Part shown: piece by piece, positions 41,253 through 50,221 of the stretch
Layout of the letters: each line of letters starts with the position of its first letter
Position numbering within the stretch: position 1 is the stretch's first letter
DNA from: Cypionkella sp.
GTDB lineage: Bacteria > Pseudomonadota > Alphaproteobacteria > Rhodobacterales > Rhodobacteraceae
Length of the DNA stretch: 64,000 nucleotides
Direction: 5' to 3'
Assembly (NCBI RefSeq): GCF_030652235.1
Contig: NZ_JAUSBA010000051.1
Location: 93,284-157,283, forward strand
Program-made: the position numbers and the translations under genes
Notes under the pieces: generated by a model
What the model saw: the letters and a program-made list of their open reading frames with translations, nothing else
Database searches by the model: none
What the model was told of the DNA's origin: nothing

Positions 41253-42206
41253 ATGTCCAGCGCGGACCGCAGTCGCGCCATTGATGCATTAAAGCTTGCT
41301 CTGGCTTTCATGGTCGTCGGTATTCACGCCAATCCGTTTGCCCCGCTAGGGCGAACGGCGATTCTTTTGACCGGAGACGGGCTGTTCCGGCTGGGCGTGC
41401 CGATCTTTCTACTGTTCAACGGCTATTTCCTACAGGCAGCGATCGAGCGGGCTCGCGGCTGGGCCTATGTTCAGCGTGCAGGCCAGCTTTATGGGTTGTG
41501 GATGCTGCTGTATCTGCCGATCTATTGGCCGATGCTGCTGGCGCATTCGCCATTGCAGAATTTGCGCAGCGCGCTGTTTGGTTATTGGCATCTGTGGTAT
41601 TTGGCCGGGATGGTGATGGCCGCGGCGCTGATCGTGGGGATCGCGGCATGGTCCAGCCGGGCGCTGGCTTGGTTGGCCGCCCTGACCTTCTTTGCCGGAA
41701 TTGTTGTCACCTATGGCATCGCTTGGAATCTGATCGCGCCCAACAAGCTGATTTTCTCTGATCCGCTGCTGGCGAACCGCAATCCTTTGCTGGTGTGCTT
41801 GCCCTTCATGCTGGTGGGGTTCCTGATCCGGCGCGAAGCCATAGCGGCCCGCCTGCGCGTCGGTTGGCTGCAGCTGGCCGCGGGCATCGGCGTGGCGCTG
41901 GTGCTGGTCGAATCGCTTGCTCTGGCGCGATTCGCCCCGAAGGGCGTCGGGCACGACACGCTGCTCGCGCTTGGCCTTGCGGCCCCGGCGCTGATGCTGC
42001 TGGCGCTGAAAGGCTCCACCTTGGTGGCCGACCGCCGCTTGGGGGATTATGCCTCGGGGATTTACTTTATCCATGTCGCATTTTGCGCGGTGCTGTTTCG
42101 CTACAGCGCCCTGCCCCGGCCCGCAATCTATCTGCTGGCGGTCGCAGGCTCGATCCTGCTGACTTGGGCGATCCGGCGCGCTGGCTTGGCGCGGCGGCTG
42201 CTTTAG
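41253..42206 (+). CDS. Acyltransferase-3 family membrane protein
   Basis: 317 residues with about ten hydrophobic segments. The family's N-terminal pattern is RAIDALKLALAFMVVGIHAN, where the His is the usual catalytic residue, followed by PIFLLFNGYFLQ and LFGYWHLWYLAGMV. Such proteins transfer acetyl or other acyl groups to surface glycans or lipids at the inner membrane. The target is unknown; capsule, LPS or osmoregulated glucan are possibilities. It starts 48 bases after ssb, but a common transcript is not evident. Confidence 0.85.
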   Translation: MSSADRSRAIDALKLALAFMVVGIHANPFAPLGRTAILLTGDGLFRLGVPIFLLFNGYFLQAAIERARGWAYVQRAGQLYGLWMLLYLPIYWPMLLAHSPLQNLRSALFGYWHLWYLAGMVMAAALIVGIAAWSSRALAWLAALTFFAGIVVTYGIAWNLIAPNKLIFSDPLLANRNPLLVCLPFMLVGFLIRREAIAARLRVGWLQLAAGIGVALVLVESLALARFAPKGVGHDTLLALGLAAPALMLLALKGSTLVADRRLGDYASGIYFIHVAFCAVLFRYSALPRPAIYLLAVAGSILLTWAIRRAGLARRLL

Positions 42207-42360
42207 GGCACGGCTGGCCTCAGGTTTTGGCCCACAATCTGGACCAAGATTTGACCTGTGGTTTGACGTGCAAGCGCGCAAGGTCGAAAAACGCTTTGTC
42301 GCACTGGACCTTTGCTGGCCATTCCCTATATAAATACTCAACTAACCACGTGAGAATGTG

Positions 42361-42723
42361 ATGACCCAGCAGCAAAACCAGATTGAGGGTGCCCCCCTGA
42401 TCCGTCCCTCCTCGACTGAGCATGCGCTCTATGAACAGATCGTAGAAGCCTGCCGCACGGTCTATGATCCGGAAATTCCGGTGAATATCTATGATCTGGG
42501 TTTGGTCTATACCATCGAAATCAGCTCGGAAAACGCGGTTGAAATTCTGATGACCCTAACCGCCCCCGGCTGCCCGGTGGCGGGTGAGATGCCGGGTTGG
42601 GTACAAGATGCAGTGGAGCCCGTCGCCGGGGTGAAAGAGGTCAAGGTCGGCATGACTTTCGATCCGCCTTGGGGGATGGAGATGATGTCAGACGAGGCGC
42701 GGCTGGAATTGGGTTTCATGTAA
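42361..42723 (+). CDS. SufT/MIP18-like (DUF59) iron-sulfur assembly protein
   Basis: 120 residues. The MIP18 core is CRTVYDPEIPVNIYDLGLVY, LMTLTAPGCPVAGEMPGWVQ (with the conserved Cys) and the C-terminal MTFDPPWGMEMMSDEA. SufT-type proteins help load Fe-S clusters onto target enzymes, often encoded with suf genes. A second Fe-S scaffold gene follows 71 bases downstream, supporting this role. An overlapping GTG is directly before the chosen ATG. Confidence 0.88.
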   Translation: MTQQQNQIEGAPLIRPSSTEHALYEQIVEACRTVYDPEIPVNIYDLGLVYTIEISSENAVEILMTLTAPGCPVAGEMPGWVQDAVEPVAGVKEVKVGMTFDPPWGMEMMSDEARLELGFM

Positions 42724-42794
42724 CCCGCGTTATGGCCTTGTCGGGTGACCCCGGCGATCTTATCTTTGACGCTAGAACGTAAAGGACCACCCCC

Positions 42795-43145
42795 ATGTTC
42801 GGCATCCCCGGCAAAGCCGCCGTCACCCTGACCCCCATCGCTGCCAAGCAAATCGCGCGGCTGATGCAGAAACAAGGCTCGCAAGGCCTGCGCATCGGCA
42901 TCAAGAAGGGTGGCTGCGCGGGCATGGAATACACCATGGATTACGTGGCCGAAGCCAATCCGATGGATGAGGTGGTCGAGCAAGACGGCGCTAGGGTGTT
43001 GATCGCGCCGATGGCACAGATGTTCTTGTTCGGCACCGAGATTGATTACGAGATCGATCTGCTGCAAGCGGGCTTCAAGTTCAACAACCCCAACGTCGCC
43101 GAGGCATGCGGTTGCGGCGAAAGCATCAAGTTCAAAGACGCCTGA
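42795..43145 (+). CDS. sufA: HesB/IscA/SufA-type iron-sulfur carrier
   Basis: 116 residues. The three conserved cysteines are present: LRIGIKKGGCAGMEYTMDYV and the C-terminal EACGCGES. The A-type core begins VTLTPIAAKQIARLM. It accepts clusters from the SUF or ISC scaffold and passes them to apo-proteins. It lies directly after the SufT-like gene; the remaining suf genes are not in view, so the choice of SufA over IscA or ErpA is tentative. Confidence 0.88.
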   Translation: MFGIPGKAAVTLTPIAAKQIARLMQKQGSQGLRIGIKKGGCAGMEYTMDYVAEANPMDEVVEQDGARVLIAPMAQMFLFGTEIDYEIDLLQAGFKFNNPNVAEACGCGESIKFKDA

Positions 43146-43390
43146 TCTGGCGCGGTTGTTCTGATGCCGGCGCTCCCCCTGATCCCGGTGATCTGATCGC
43201 GCGGCTTACGCCGCAAGATCCTTAAGCGCTTGCGCGCGGTGGGCGCGGGATACAGCGTTCGGACCGGATTTGATGCGGGGCTTTGGCCGCTGGGTTGCGA
43301 TCAGATTGAGTATTTTCAAAAGAGCAAATGCAAGGGCTTTCCCTTGGCGCTGCGCTTGGGTAACCCTTTGGCGAACATTGGGGGGATGCG

Positions 43391-44134
43391 ATGAAGAAGT
43401 TGGCCGCAGGCAATTGGAAAATGAACGGCAACCGGGCGGCTTTGGCCGAAGTTGCAGCACTGCTGTCGGCCTATCCCGCACCAGACTGCGAGATGTTGCT
43501 TTGTCCACCTAACACACTGCTGGCCCAGATGGCCGCTATGGCCGCAGGTTCGGCGCTGCATGTCGGCGGGCAGGATTGCCATCCCAAAGTCTCGGGTGCG
43601 CATACCGGTGATGTTTCCGCCGCGATGCTGGTGGATGTGGGCGCAAGCCATGTGATCTTGGGCCATTCTGAGCGCCGCGCCGATCATGGCGAAAGCGATG
43701 CTTTGGTGTTGGCCAAAACTGAGGCCGCCATCGCCGCAGGCCTGATCGCCGTGGTGTGTCTGGGCGAGACCGAAGCGCAACGGGATGCGGGCGACACACT
43801 CGCGGTGATCGGCGCGCAACTGGATGGTTCTGTGCCTACAACCGCCACCGCGGCCAATCTGGTGCTGGCCTATGAGCCCGTTTGGGCGATCGGCACCGGG
43901 CGCACCCCCACTTTGGCGCAAATCGCCGAAGTTCACGCCTTCCTGCGCGTCCGCCTCACCGCGCATATTGGCGCCGAGGCCGCGAAAACCCGCGTGCTTT
44001 ATGGCGGTTCGGTCAAGCCTTCAAACGCAGCCGAAATCTTCGCTGTGCCGGATGTCGATGGCGCTTTGGTCGGCGGTGCCAGCCTGAAAGCTGCCGATTT
44101 TGGCGCGATTGTCGCCGCCCTCGCCGCAGCCTGA
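43391..44134 (+). CDS. tpiA: Triosephosphate isomerase
   Basis: 247 residues. It interconverts dihydroxyacetone phosphate and glyceraldehyde-3-phosphate in glycolysis and gluconeogenesis. Catalytic residues are in [12 protein letters not shown] (Lys), [14 protein letters not shown] (His) and [17 protein letters not shown] (Glu), and the phosphate loop [10 protein letters not shown] is intact. About 250 bases precede it with no other gene in frame. It is monocistronic or weakly linked to the EamA gene 57 bases downstream. Confidence 0.97.
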   Translation: MKKLAAGNWKMNGNRAALAEVAALLSAYPAPDCEMLLCPPNTLLAQMAAMAAGSALHVGGQDCHPKVSGAHTGDVSAAMLVDVGASHVILGHSERRADHGESDALVLAKTEAAIAAGLIAVVCLGETEAQRDAGDTLAVIGAQLDGSVPTTATAANLVLAYEPVWAIGTGRTPTLAQIAEVHAFLRVRLTAHIGAEAAKTRVLYGGSVKPSNAAEIFAVPDVDGALVGGASLKAADFGAIVAALAAA

Positions 44135-44191
44135 CCTGCACGCGTCGCGGACGGATCAGCCCGGACGGGCGCGCCCTGTTAGACCCATATT

Positions 44192-45118
44192 ATGAGCGCA
44201 CAAGCCAATACCCCCGCCACCCCTGTTCCCAGCCTGCTGGGAGCAAACCTGATCTGCATGGCCTCGATGCTGATCTGGGCCGCAGGCCTGCCTGCCGCCG
44301 ATTTTATCATCCCGCTGCTGCCTGCTGATCAGTTAAGCGCGTTGCGGATGGCCCTCGCTGCCCTCGCGCTGTTGCCGGTCTGGGCGCTGATCGAGGGGCC
44401 GGGGGCATTCCGCCGCGCCAACTGGCTGAAAGGCATCGCCGTTGGCAGCCTGATCGGGCTTGGCGCATGGTTTCTGATCCAGGGCCAAGCCCGCAGTGGT
44501 GCGGTCACAGCGGCGATGATCTCGACCACCCTGCCGATGGTTGGCATCGCGCTGGAGGTTGTACTGGACGGCCGCAAGCTGAGCGTCGCGCTGGTGCTTG
44601 GTCTGTTGCTGTCGCTGGCCGGGGGGATGATGGCGCTGGATTTCAAAGCGGGTGGCATGTCGATGGGGTTTGGCGCGTTATTGTGCTTCTGCTCGGTGCT
44701 GTCTTTCACCTTGGGCTCCCGCCTGACCGTCACCGCCTTTCCCGGCCTGTCGCCCATCGGCCGCACCGCGCTGACGATTTCCGGTGCTGCGATCGCAGTG
44801 TCCACTGTCGCTGCTTTGGGCATCGCCTTTGGCGCCCCGCCGCCCGATTTCAGCGCTTGGGGCTGGAAAGAGACGCTGGCGCTGCTGGCCTTTTCGGTCG
44901 GGTCCCTTGGGATCAGCCAACTGATGTGGATCATGTCGGTGGAGAAACTCGGCATCGGCCTGTCGGGCCTGCATATCAACGCAGCGCCGTTCTACGTCAT
45001 GATCATCCTGTTCCTTTTGGGCGGGCGCTGGGATTGGGGTCAGGCTGCTGCCGCTTGCCTGGTCGCCGTCGGCGTGCTGATTGCCCAAGGCATCATTCCA
45101 TTGGGGAAACGCGCTTGA
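44192..45118 (+). CDS. EamA/DMT-family transporter
   Basis: 308 residues with about ten membrane helices in two EamA repeats. The first begins LICMASMLIWAAGLPAADFI and includes LGAWFLIQGQARSGAVTAAM. The second includes FSVGSLGISQLMWIMSVEKL and ends MIILFLLGGRWDWGQAAAAC. Drug/metabolite transporters export small organic molecules or amino acids; the substrate cannot be told. Its TGA overlaps the TTG start of the P450 gene, so the two are translationally coupled and may act on the same compound. Confidence 0.88.
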   Translation: MSAQANTPATPVPSLLGANLICMASMLIWAAGLPAADFIIPLLPADQLSALRMALAALALLPVWALIEGPGAFRRANWLKGIAVGSLIGLGAWFLIQGQARSGAVTAAMISTTLPMVGIALEVVLDGRKLSVALVLGLLLSLAGGMMALDFKAGGMSMGFGALLCFCSVLSFTLGSRLTVTAFPGLSPIGRTALTISGAAIAVSTVAALGIAFGAPPPDFSAWGWKETLALLAFSVGSLGISQLMWIMSVEKLGIGLSGLHINAAPFYVMIILFLLGGRWDWGQAAAACLVAVGVLIAQGIIPLGKRA

Positions 45119-46305
45119 AGACCCTGAAGCAATCGCCGCTTGACCCCGCTTTCGTGCAAAACCCGTATCCGTTCTACGAGACCGCCCGCAGCCTTGGCCC
45201 GTTCTTCCACTGGGCCGAGTATAATATGGCCTGCACCGGCAATGCCGCCGCCGTAAGCGCGATCTTCCGCGACCGCCGCTTTGGCCGTGAGGCCCCCGCC
45301 GAATTGGCCCCCAAAATCCCCGCCCACCTGAAACCGTTCTACGCGGTTGAAGCCCATTCGATGCTGGAGTTAGAACCGCCTCGTCACACCCGCTTGCGCG
45401 GTCTGGTGCTGCGCGCCTTCACCTCGCGCCGCATCGCCGCCTTGCAGCCCGAGATCGAGGTCCTGACCCACCAGTTGATCGACGCCTTCCCCGCAGGCCC
45501 ATTCGATCTGCTGGCGCAGTTCGGCCAAAAACTGCCGGTGATCATTATCGCCCGCCTGCTGGGTGTGCCCGAATCCATGTCCGATGACCTGCTGAAATGG
45601 TCAAACGCGATGGTCGGCATGTACATGGCAGGCCCCGCCGATCCTAGCGCACGCCGTGCCCGCGAAGACCGTGCGATTGCGGCGACCGAATCTTTCGTCG
45701 CCTTCATGCGTGGCTATGTCGAGGCCCGCCGCCAAGACCCGCGCGACGATCTGATCACCAGCCTGATCGCCGCCGAGGAAGCCGGTGAGAAACTGACCAC
45801 AGATGAGCTGATCACCACCTGCATCCTTTTGCTGAACGCAGGCCATGAGGCCACTGTTCACACCATCGGCAATGGCGTGAAAACCCTGCTGGAAACCAAC
45901 AGCACCGTCACCCCCGACACCGCAGATACCTGCATCGAGGAAATCCTGCGCTTCGATCCCGCCCTGCATATGTTCACCCGCTGGGCCTACGAGGACATTG
46001 ACGTGATGGGCCATACCTTCCATCGCGGCGATCAAGTCGCCCTGTTGCTCGCCTCTGCCAACCGCGACCCCGGCCTCTGGGAAAATCCTGATCAGTTCCA
46101 ACCGGGTCGCCCAAGCAAACCACATGTCAGCTTCGGTGCAGGCCTGCATTTCTGCGTCGGGGCTCCCCTCGCCCGGCTTGAGTTGCAAGCCGCCCTGCCG
46201 ATCCTGTTCCAACGCCTGCCGAAATTGCGGCTGACAGAAGCCCCGGTTTACGGCGATGTGTATCACTTCCACGGGCTGACCAAGCTGATGGTGCATGCCG
46301 CCTGA
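45115..46305 (+). CDS. Cytochrome P450
   Basis: 396 residues from a TTG at 45115 that overlaps the upstream stop (TTGA), with GGGGAAA as binding site. Features are helix C MLELEPPRHTRLRGLVLRAF, the I-helix oxygen groove LLLNAGHEATVHTIGN (Glu-Ala-Thr instead of the common Glu-Thr pair), ExxR in EEILRFDPALHMF, and the heme-binding loop VSFGAGLHFCVGAPLAR. It is a soluble bacterial type dependent on external ferredoxin. The substrate is unknown. The frame is open 650 bases upstream, but that part is the shadow of the transporter gene. Confidence 0.92.
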   Translation: MKTLKQSPLDPAFVQNPYPFYETARSLGPFFHWAEYNMACTGNAAAVSAIFRDRRFGREAPAELAPKIPAHLKPFYAVEAHSMLELEPPRHTRLRGLVLRAFTSRRIAALQPEIEVLTHQLIDAFPAGPFDLLAQFGQKLPVIIIARLLGVPESMSDDLLKWSNAMVGMYMAGPADPSARRAREDRAIAATESFVAFMRGYVEARRQDPRDDLITSLIAAEEAGEKLTTDELITTCILLLNAGHEATVHTIGNGVKTLLETNSTVTPDTADTCIEEILRFDPALHMFTRWAYEDIDVMGHTFHRGDQVALLLASANRDPGLWENPDQFQPGRPSKPHVSFGAGLHFCVGAPLARLELQAALPILFQRLPKLRLTEAPVYGDVYHFHGLTKLMVHAA

Positions 46306-46544
46306 CAAAGCCTGCGCAACAAAAGCCAGCAGCAGACAGGCTTATACGGGCGTTAGGCCCCGCCCCGATCTTTCAAAATCCACTGGCGTTACAAATTTGT
46401 AAGCAACCTGCCATTTTACTGCAATCTGCCCCTGCGAAGATGCGGCAAGGGTGATGATGCCCTGTTGCCGTCACAACGTTGCGCGGGGCCGCCAACCATG
46501 CCGCGCTCCGGCAGCCTAGTGCCGTGAAACTGGAAGGGCGCGCC

Positions 46545-47480
46545 GTGCATATCGTCACCGCTTCGGATGAAAACTACGTTGTGGGCGTGATGGTTCTGAT
46601 CGCGTCGGTGGCACGTCACAATCCGCAGGCGCGTTTTACAGTGCTGACCACAGAGTGGTCGCCCGCAAGTCATGCCAAGCTGCAACAGTTGCGCCAACGG
46701 CTGGGTCTGCAAATCGAGTGTATCGAGATTTCTGCGCAAAGCCTGCGCGGCCTGCCAATCAGCCGTCCGCATCTGACGCGCACCACCTATGCACGACTGT
46801 TCATTCCCGCCATGTTGCCCGCCGCAGAGCGGGTGATTTACATGGATTGTGACATGCTGGTAACCGGTGCGTTGGATCAAGCGTGGAACTGCGATCTGAC
46901 GGGAAAAGTGCTGGCCGCAGTCCGCTGCCCCACGCCGACGCGCAGCTTTGCAGCAGCGATTGATCTGTCAGTCGAGCATTACTTCAACGCAGGCTTTCTG
47001 GTGCTCAATCTGGATCTGTGGCGCAGCGAACATCTGGCAGAGCAATGCATCACCGCGTTGAGTGCCACAGATTGCCGCTACCTGTCACAAGACGAATCAG
47101 CGCTGAACCATATCGCGCGCGGTCGGGTGCAGTATCTGGATGCGGGTTTCAATCTTTATGCCCTGGACCGGATCTGGCAGTCGCCGCTGTCTGATCCGCA
47201 GGCCATCCGCGTCATCCATTACATCACGCGGCCCAAACCTTGGAACGGCAATTGCCCCTTCGGCAATCTGTGGCTGCAAGAGGTGGCGCGCCTGCCGGAA
47301 ATGCACGGCTTCCGGCCTGAACCGCAAAGTCTTCGCGCGAGACTGACGCGGCTCAACCGAATTCGTAAAGCCTATATGGGGCAATGGGTAGGCAAGGTCC
47401 AATATGCGCGCCAGATCGAGGCGCATCAACTGGTGCATCAGGTTCTTGCCCCCCGCTATGTGACAACGGGTCACTTTTAG
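46545..47480 (+). CDS. Glycosyltransferase family 8 protein
   Basis: About 311 residues. A start at GTG 46545 with GGAAGGG 6 bases upstream gives VHIVTASDENYVVGVMVLIA, the usual GT8 opening; earlier starts (GTG 46524, TTG 46479) lack a site. The metal-binding DxD is in ERVIYMDCDMLVTG, and further GT8 blocks are HYFNAGFLVLNLDLWR, CRYLSQDESALNHI and RVIHYITRPKPWNG. It probably transfers galactose or glucose from a nucleotide sugar to an LPS or capsule glycan. Confidence 0.88.
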   Translation: MHIVTASDENYVVGVMVLIASVARHNPQARFTVLTTEWSPASHAKLQQLRQRLGLQIECIEISAQSLRGLPISRPHLTRTTYARLFIPAMLPAAERVIYMDCDMLVTGALDQAWNCDLTGKVLAAVRCPTPTRSFAAAIDLSVEHYFNAGFLVLNLDLWRSEHLAEQCITALSATDCRYLSQDESALNHIARGRVQYLDAGFNLYALDRIWQSPLSDPQAIRVIHYITRPKPWNGNCPFGNLWLQEVARLPEMHGFRPEPQSLRARLTRLNRIRKAYMGQWVGKVQYARQIEAHQLVHQVLAPRYVTTGHF

Positions 47481-47553
47481 CGGCGATAAGCGCGTGTTCA
47501 AAAGCTATCGAAAGCCTGCCTCTTGAACATGCTTCGGCTGAATGTTGCCTTTG

Positions 47554-48015
47554 CTACAGCGGCAGAACCGTGGTCGCCTTGATTTCTTCCATGCTGAGCA
47601 ACGCCGTCACGTTATAAATCTTCACTTCCGAAATCAGCGCCTGATAAAACGTGTCATAGGCTCGCGCGTTCTTCACCCGCACCTTCAAGATATAATCGAT
47701 ATCGCCCGCCAAACGATGCGCCTCCAGCACCTCGGGGCGGCTGCGCAACACCTGCAAGAACTTGCGCTGCCAGTCGGATTCATGCTCTGACGTGCGGATC
47801 AGCACGAAGAAACACGCCTCCAACCCCAAGCTTTCGGCATCCAGCAAAGCTGTTTGCTTCAGGATCACCCCCTGCTCGCGCATCCGCCGGATCCGGTTCC
47901 ACACCGGGGTTTTAGAAGACCCCACTTTGCGGGCGATTTCATCCAAAGATTGCTCGGCATCCTCTTGCAACTCTGCAAGAATTTTCCGATCCAACTCATC
48001 CAACTGGGCCGCCAT
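47554..48015 (-). CDS. Lrp/AsnC-family transcriptional regulator
   Basis: 153 residues. The N-terminal HTH is LDELDRKILAELQEDAEQS, EIARKVGSSKTPVWNRIRRM. The RAM ligand-binding domain follows with VLRSRPEVLEAHRLAGDIDY and ILKVRVKNARAYDTFYQALI. It is divergent from the sulfate assimilation operon, separated by about 230 bases that contain two symmetric GGAA-N5-TTCC sites. Control of the cys operon by this protein, possibly responding to a sulfur amino acid, is inferred from position. Confidence 0.92.
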   Translation of the reverse strand: MAAQLDELDRKILAELQEDAEQSLDEIARKVGSSKTPVWNRIRRMREQGVILKQTALLDAESLGLEACFFVLIRTSEHESDWQRKFLQVLRSRPEVLEAHRLAGDIDYILKVRVKNARAYDTFYQALISEVKIYNVTALLSMEEIKATTVLPL

Positions 48016-48036
48016 TCGCCAGACACCTTATTTTGC

Positions 48037-48078
48037 GGAAATTCATTCCATTCCGGCATAGTATCGGAACATTCTTCC
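48037..48078. promoter_or_regulatory. Paired GGAA-N5-TTCC sites upstream of the Lrp gene and the cys operon
   Basis: GGAAATTCATTCC (48037-48049) and GGAACATTCTTCC (48066-48078) are two symmetric sites with centres 29 bp apart, close to three helical turns. They are in the divergent gap, nearest the Lrp gene, as expected for autoregulation and control of the operon. Confidence 0.5.
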
Positions 48079-48249
48079 TTATCCGCAAGGGGGACTGGCG
48101 ATAACAGGGGAAAATATCCTATATTGGATGGGTAAAACAACGCGATCACGCACACCCTGCCCAACTGCTCTTGCAGGACGACGCGCGATCCACTACCGCC
48201 TCGCGGCGACAGACACCGTCACACCGACCACTCCCAAAGGGACACAAGC

Positions 48250-48558
48250 ATGAGCCGCCAGTTTATCCCAAAAGTCGTCACCGCCAATGATCTGCGGATG
48301 GGCGATGTGGTCTACCTCACCGCCGATGACCGCTGGAGCCGTCTGCACCACGAGGCCGAGTTGATCGAAGACGAAGCCCATGCGCAAATTCGCCTGCTGT
48401 TTGGGGCTGCCCAACGCAATGTGATCGTCGGCGCGTACCTCGCAGATGCCAAAGCTGGCCCAAACGGCCCCGAGCCTGTGCATTTCCGCGAGGCCTTCCG
48501 CACCCGTGGCCCCTCCAATTACGCCCACGGCAAGCAAGTGGATCTGAACCATGTATAA
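48250..48558 (+). CDS. DUF2849 protein of the sulfate assimilation operon
   Basis: 102 residues: QFIPKVVTANDLRMGDVVYL, then LIEDEAHAQIRLLFGAAQRN and FREAFRTRGPSNYAHGKQV. This small conserved protein regularly precedes cysI in alphaproteobacteria. Its role is not established; the position suggests a function in siroheme or sulfite reductase assembly. It overlaps the start of cysI by 8 bases. Confidence 0.88.
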   Translation: MSRQFIPKVVTANDLRMGDVVYLTADDRWSRLHHEAELIEDEAHAQIRLLFGAAQRNVIVGAYLADAKAGPNGPEPVHFREAFRTRGPSNYAHGKQVDLNHV

Positions 48559-50221
48559 CTACTCTGATTTCGACGAATCCTTCGTGCGCGCCCGCGTCGC
48601 GCAATTCTCCGATCAGGTCAGCCGCCGTCTGGATGGCAGCCTGACCGAGGATGAATTCCGCCCGCTGCGCCTGATGAACGGCCTCTATCTGCAACTGCAC
48701 GCCTATATGCTGCGCGTCGCCATCCCCTATGGCACCCTGAACCCGACCCAAATGCGCCAACTCGCGCTGATTGCCGATACGTGGGATAAGGGCTACGGCC
48801 ATTTCACCACAAGGCAGAACATCCAGTTCAACTGGCCGAAACTGCCCGACGTGCCTGCGATCCTGTCGGCCCTCGCCGATGTTGAAATGCACGCCATCCA
48901 AACCTCTGGCAACTGCGTGCGCAACGTCACCGCCGACCATTTCGCCGGTGCCGCAGCGGATGAGATCGCAGACCCCCGCCCCTATGCCGAATTGCTGCGC
49001 CAGTGGTCCACCGACCACCCAGAATTTCAATTCCTGCCGCGCAAGTTCAAGATCGCCATCACCGGCAGCCCGAACGACCGCGCCGTCACCAAAGCCCACG
49101 ACATCGGCCTGCGCATGGTGCGCAACGCCGCCGGAGAGCCCGGCTTTGAAGTCATGGTCGGCGGTGGCCTGGGTCGTACCCCGATGATCGCCTTCACCGT
49201 GCGCGATTTCCTGCCCGTGGCCGACCTTCTGCCCTATGTCGAGGCGGTGCTGTCGGTCTACAACGTGCTGGGTCGCCGCGATAACAAATACAAAGCCCGC
49301 ATCAAGATCACCGTGCATGAGACGGGCCGGGAAGAGATTTCTCGCATGATCGAAGAACGCTTCCTGGAAACCCGCTTGCAATTTGGCGGTGCAGACCAAG
49401 CCCTGCTGGATGACATCCGCGCCGCCTTCGCGCCCCCGGCTTTCCGCAACGCGCCAACCGATGGCTACGATGCCTTCTACAAAGCCGATCCGGTCTTCCG
49501 CGCGTGGGTCGATACCAATCTCGCAACGCACCGAAATGACGAGTATGCCATCGTCACCATTTCGGTGAAAGCCCACGGCGAAACCCCCGGCGACGCAACC
49601 TCTGCCCAAATGCGCGTGATGGCCGATCTGGCGGAACAATACAGCCACAATGACCTGCGCATCAGCCACGAGCAGAACGTCATCCTGCCGCATGTGCATA
49701 AATCCGACCTGCCGGCGGTTCACGCCGCCCTCGTCCACGCGGGTTTGGGCACCGCCAATGTCGGCCTGCTCAGCGATATCATCGCCTGCCCCGGTATGGA
49801 TTATTGCGCGCTGGCCACAGCCCGCTCGATCCCTGTCGCGCAAGAAATCGCGCTGCGGTTTGAAGAACTGAAGCTGGAACACGACGTAGGCCCGCTGAAA
49901 ATCAAAATCTCCGGCTGCATCAACGCCTGCGGGCACCACCATGTCGGCCATATCGGCATTCTCGGCCTCGACCGCGCAGGCGTCGAAAACTACCAGATCA
50001 CACTGGGCGGTGACGGCTCTGAGACCGCCAGCATCGGTGAGAAAACCGGTCCCGGCTTCGCCTATGACGAGATCGTTCCCGCCATCGAACGCATCATCCG
50101 CGCCTATCTGGAAATCCGCGAAGATGCGTCGGAAACCTTCCTGCAAACCTACCGTCGCGCAGGCTTTGCCCCGTTCAAATCCGCGCTTTACGGTGCCGAA
50201 GGCGGCCGTGATGCCGCGTGA
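48551..50221 (+). CDS. cysI: Nitrite/sulfite reductase hemoprotein, assimilatory sulfite reductase
   Basis: 556 residues. Two ferredoxin-like repeats lead to the siroheme-Fe4S4 centre. Its four cysteines are in IACPGMDYCALATARS and IKISGCINACGHHHVG; other motifs are HFTTRQNIQFNWPKL and QTSGNCVRNVTADH. It reduces sulfite to sulfide with six electrons, probably delivered by ferredoxin and the ferredoxin reductase encoded downstream. It overlaps DUF2849 (8 bases) and cysH (11 bases), so translation is coupled. Confidence 0.93.
   Translation: MYNYSDFDESFVRARVAQFSDQVSRRLDGSLTEDEFRPLRLMNGLYLQLHAYMLRVAIPYGTLNPTQMRQLALIADTWDKGYGHFTTRQNIQFNWPKLPDVPAILSALADVEMHAIQTSGNCVRNVTADHFAGAAADEIADPRPYAELLRQWSTDHPEFQFLPRKFKIAITGSPNDRAVTKAHDIGLRMVRNAAGEPGFEVMVGGGLGRTPMIAFTVRDFLPVADLLPYVEAVLSVYNVLGRRDNKYKARIKITVHETGREEISRMIEERFLETRLQFGGADQALLDDIRAAFAPPAFRNAPTDGYDAFYKADPVFRAWVDTNLATHRNDEYAIVTISVKAHGETPGDATSAQMRVMADLAEQYSHNDLRISHEQNVILPHVHKSDLPAVHAALVHAGLGTANVGLLSDIIACPGMDYCALATARSIPVAQEIALRFEELKLEHDVGPLKIKISGCINACGHHHVGHIGILGLDRAGVENYQITLGGDGSETASIGEKTGPGFAYDEIVPAIERIIRAYLEIREDASETFLQTYRRAGFAPFKSALYGAEGGRDAA

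Noticed and set aside
44467..45114. A 216-codon upstream extension of the P450 frame
   Set aside because: It overlaps the EamA transporter in another frame and has no P450 features. The family start and a binding site are at 45115.
48317..50146. A 609-codon open frame on the minus strand opposite cysI
   Set aside because: It mirrors the GC-rich codons of cysI, has no recognisable domain, and cysI has all its siroheme and Fe-S motifs.
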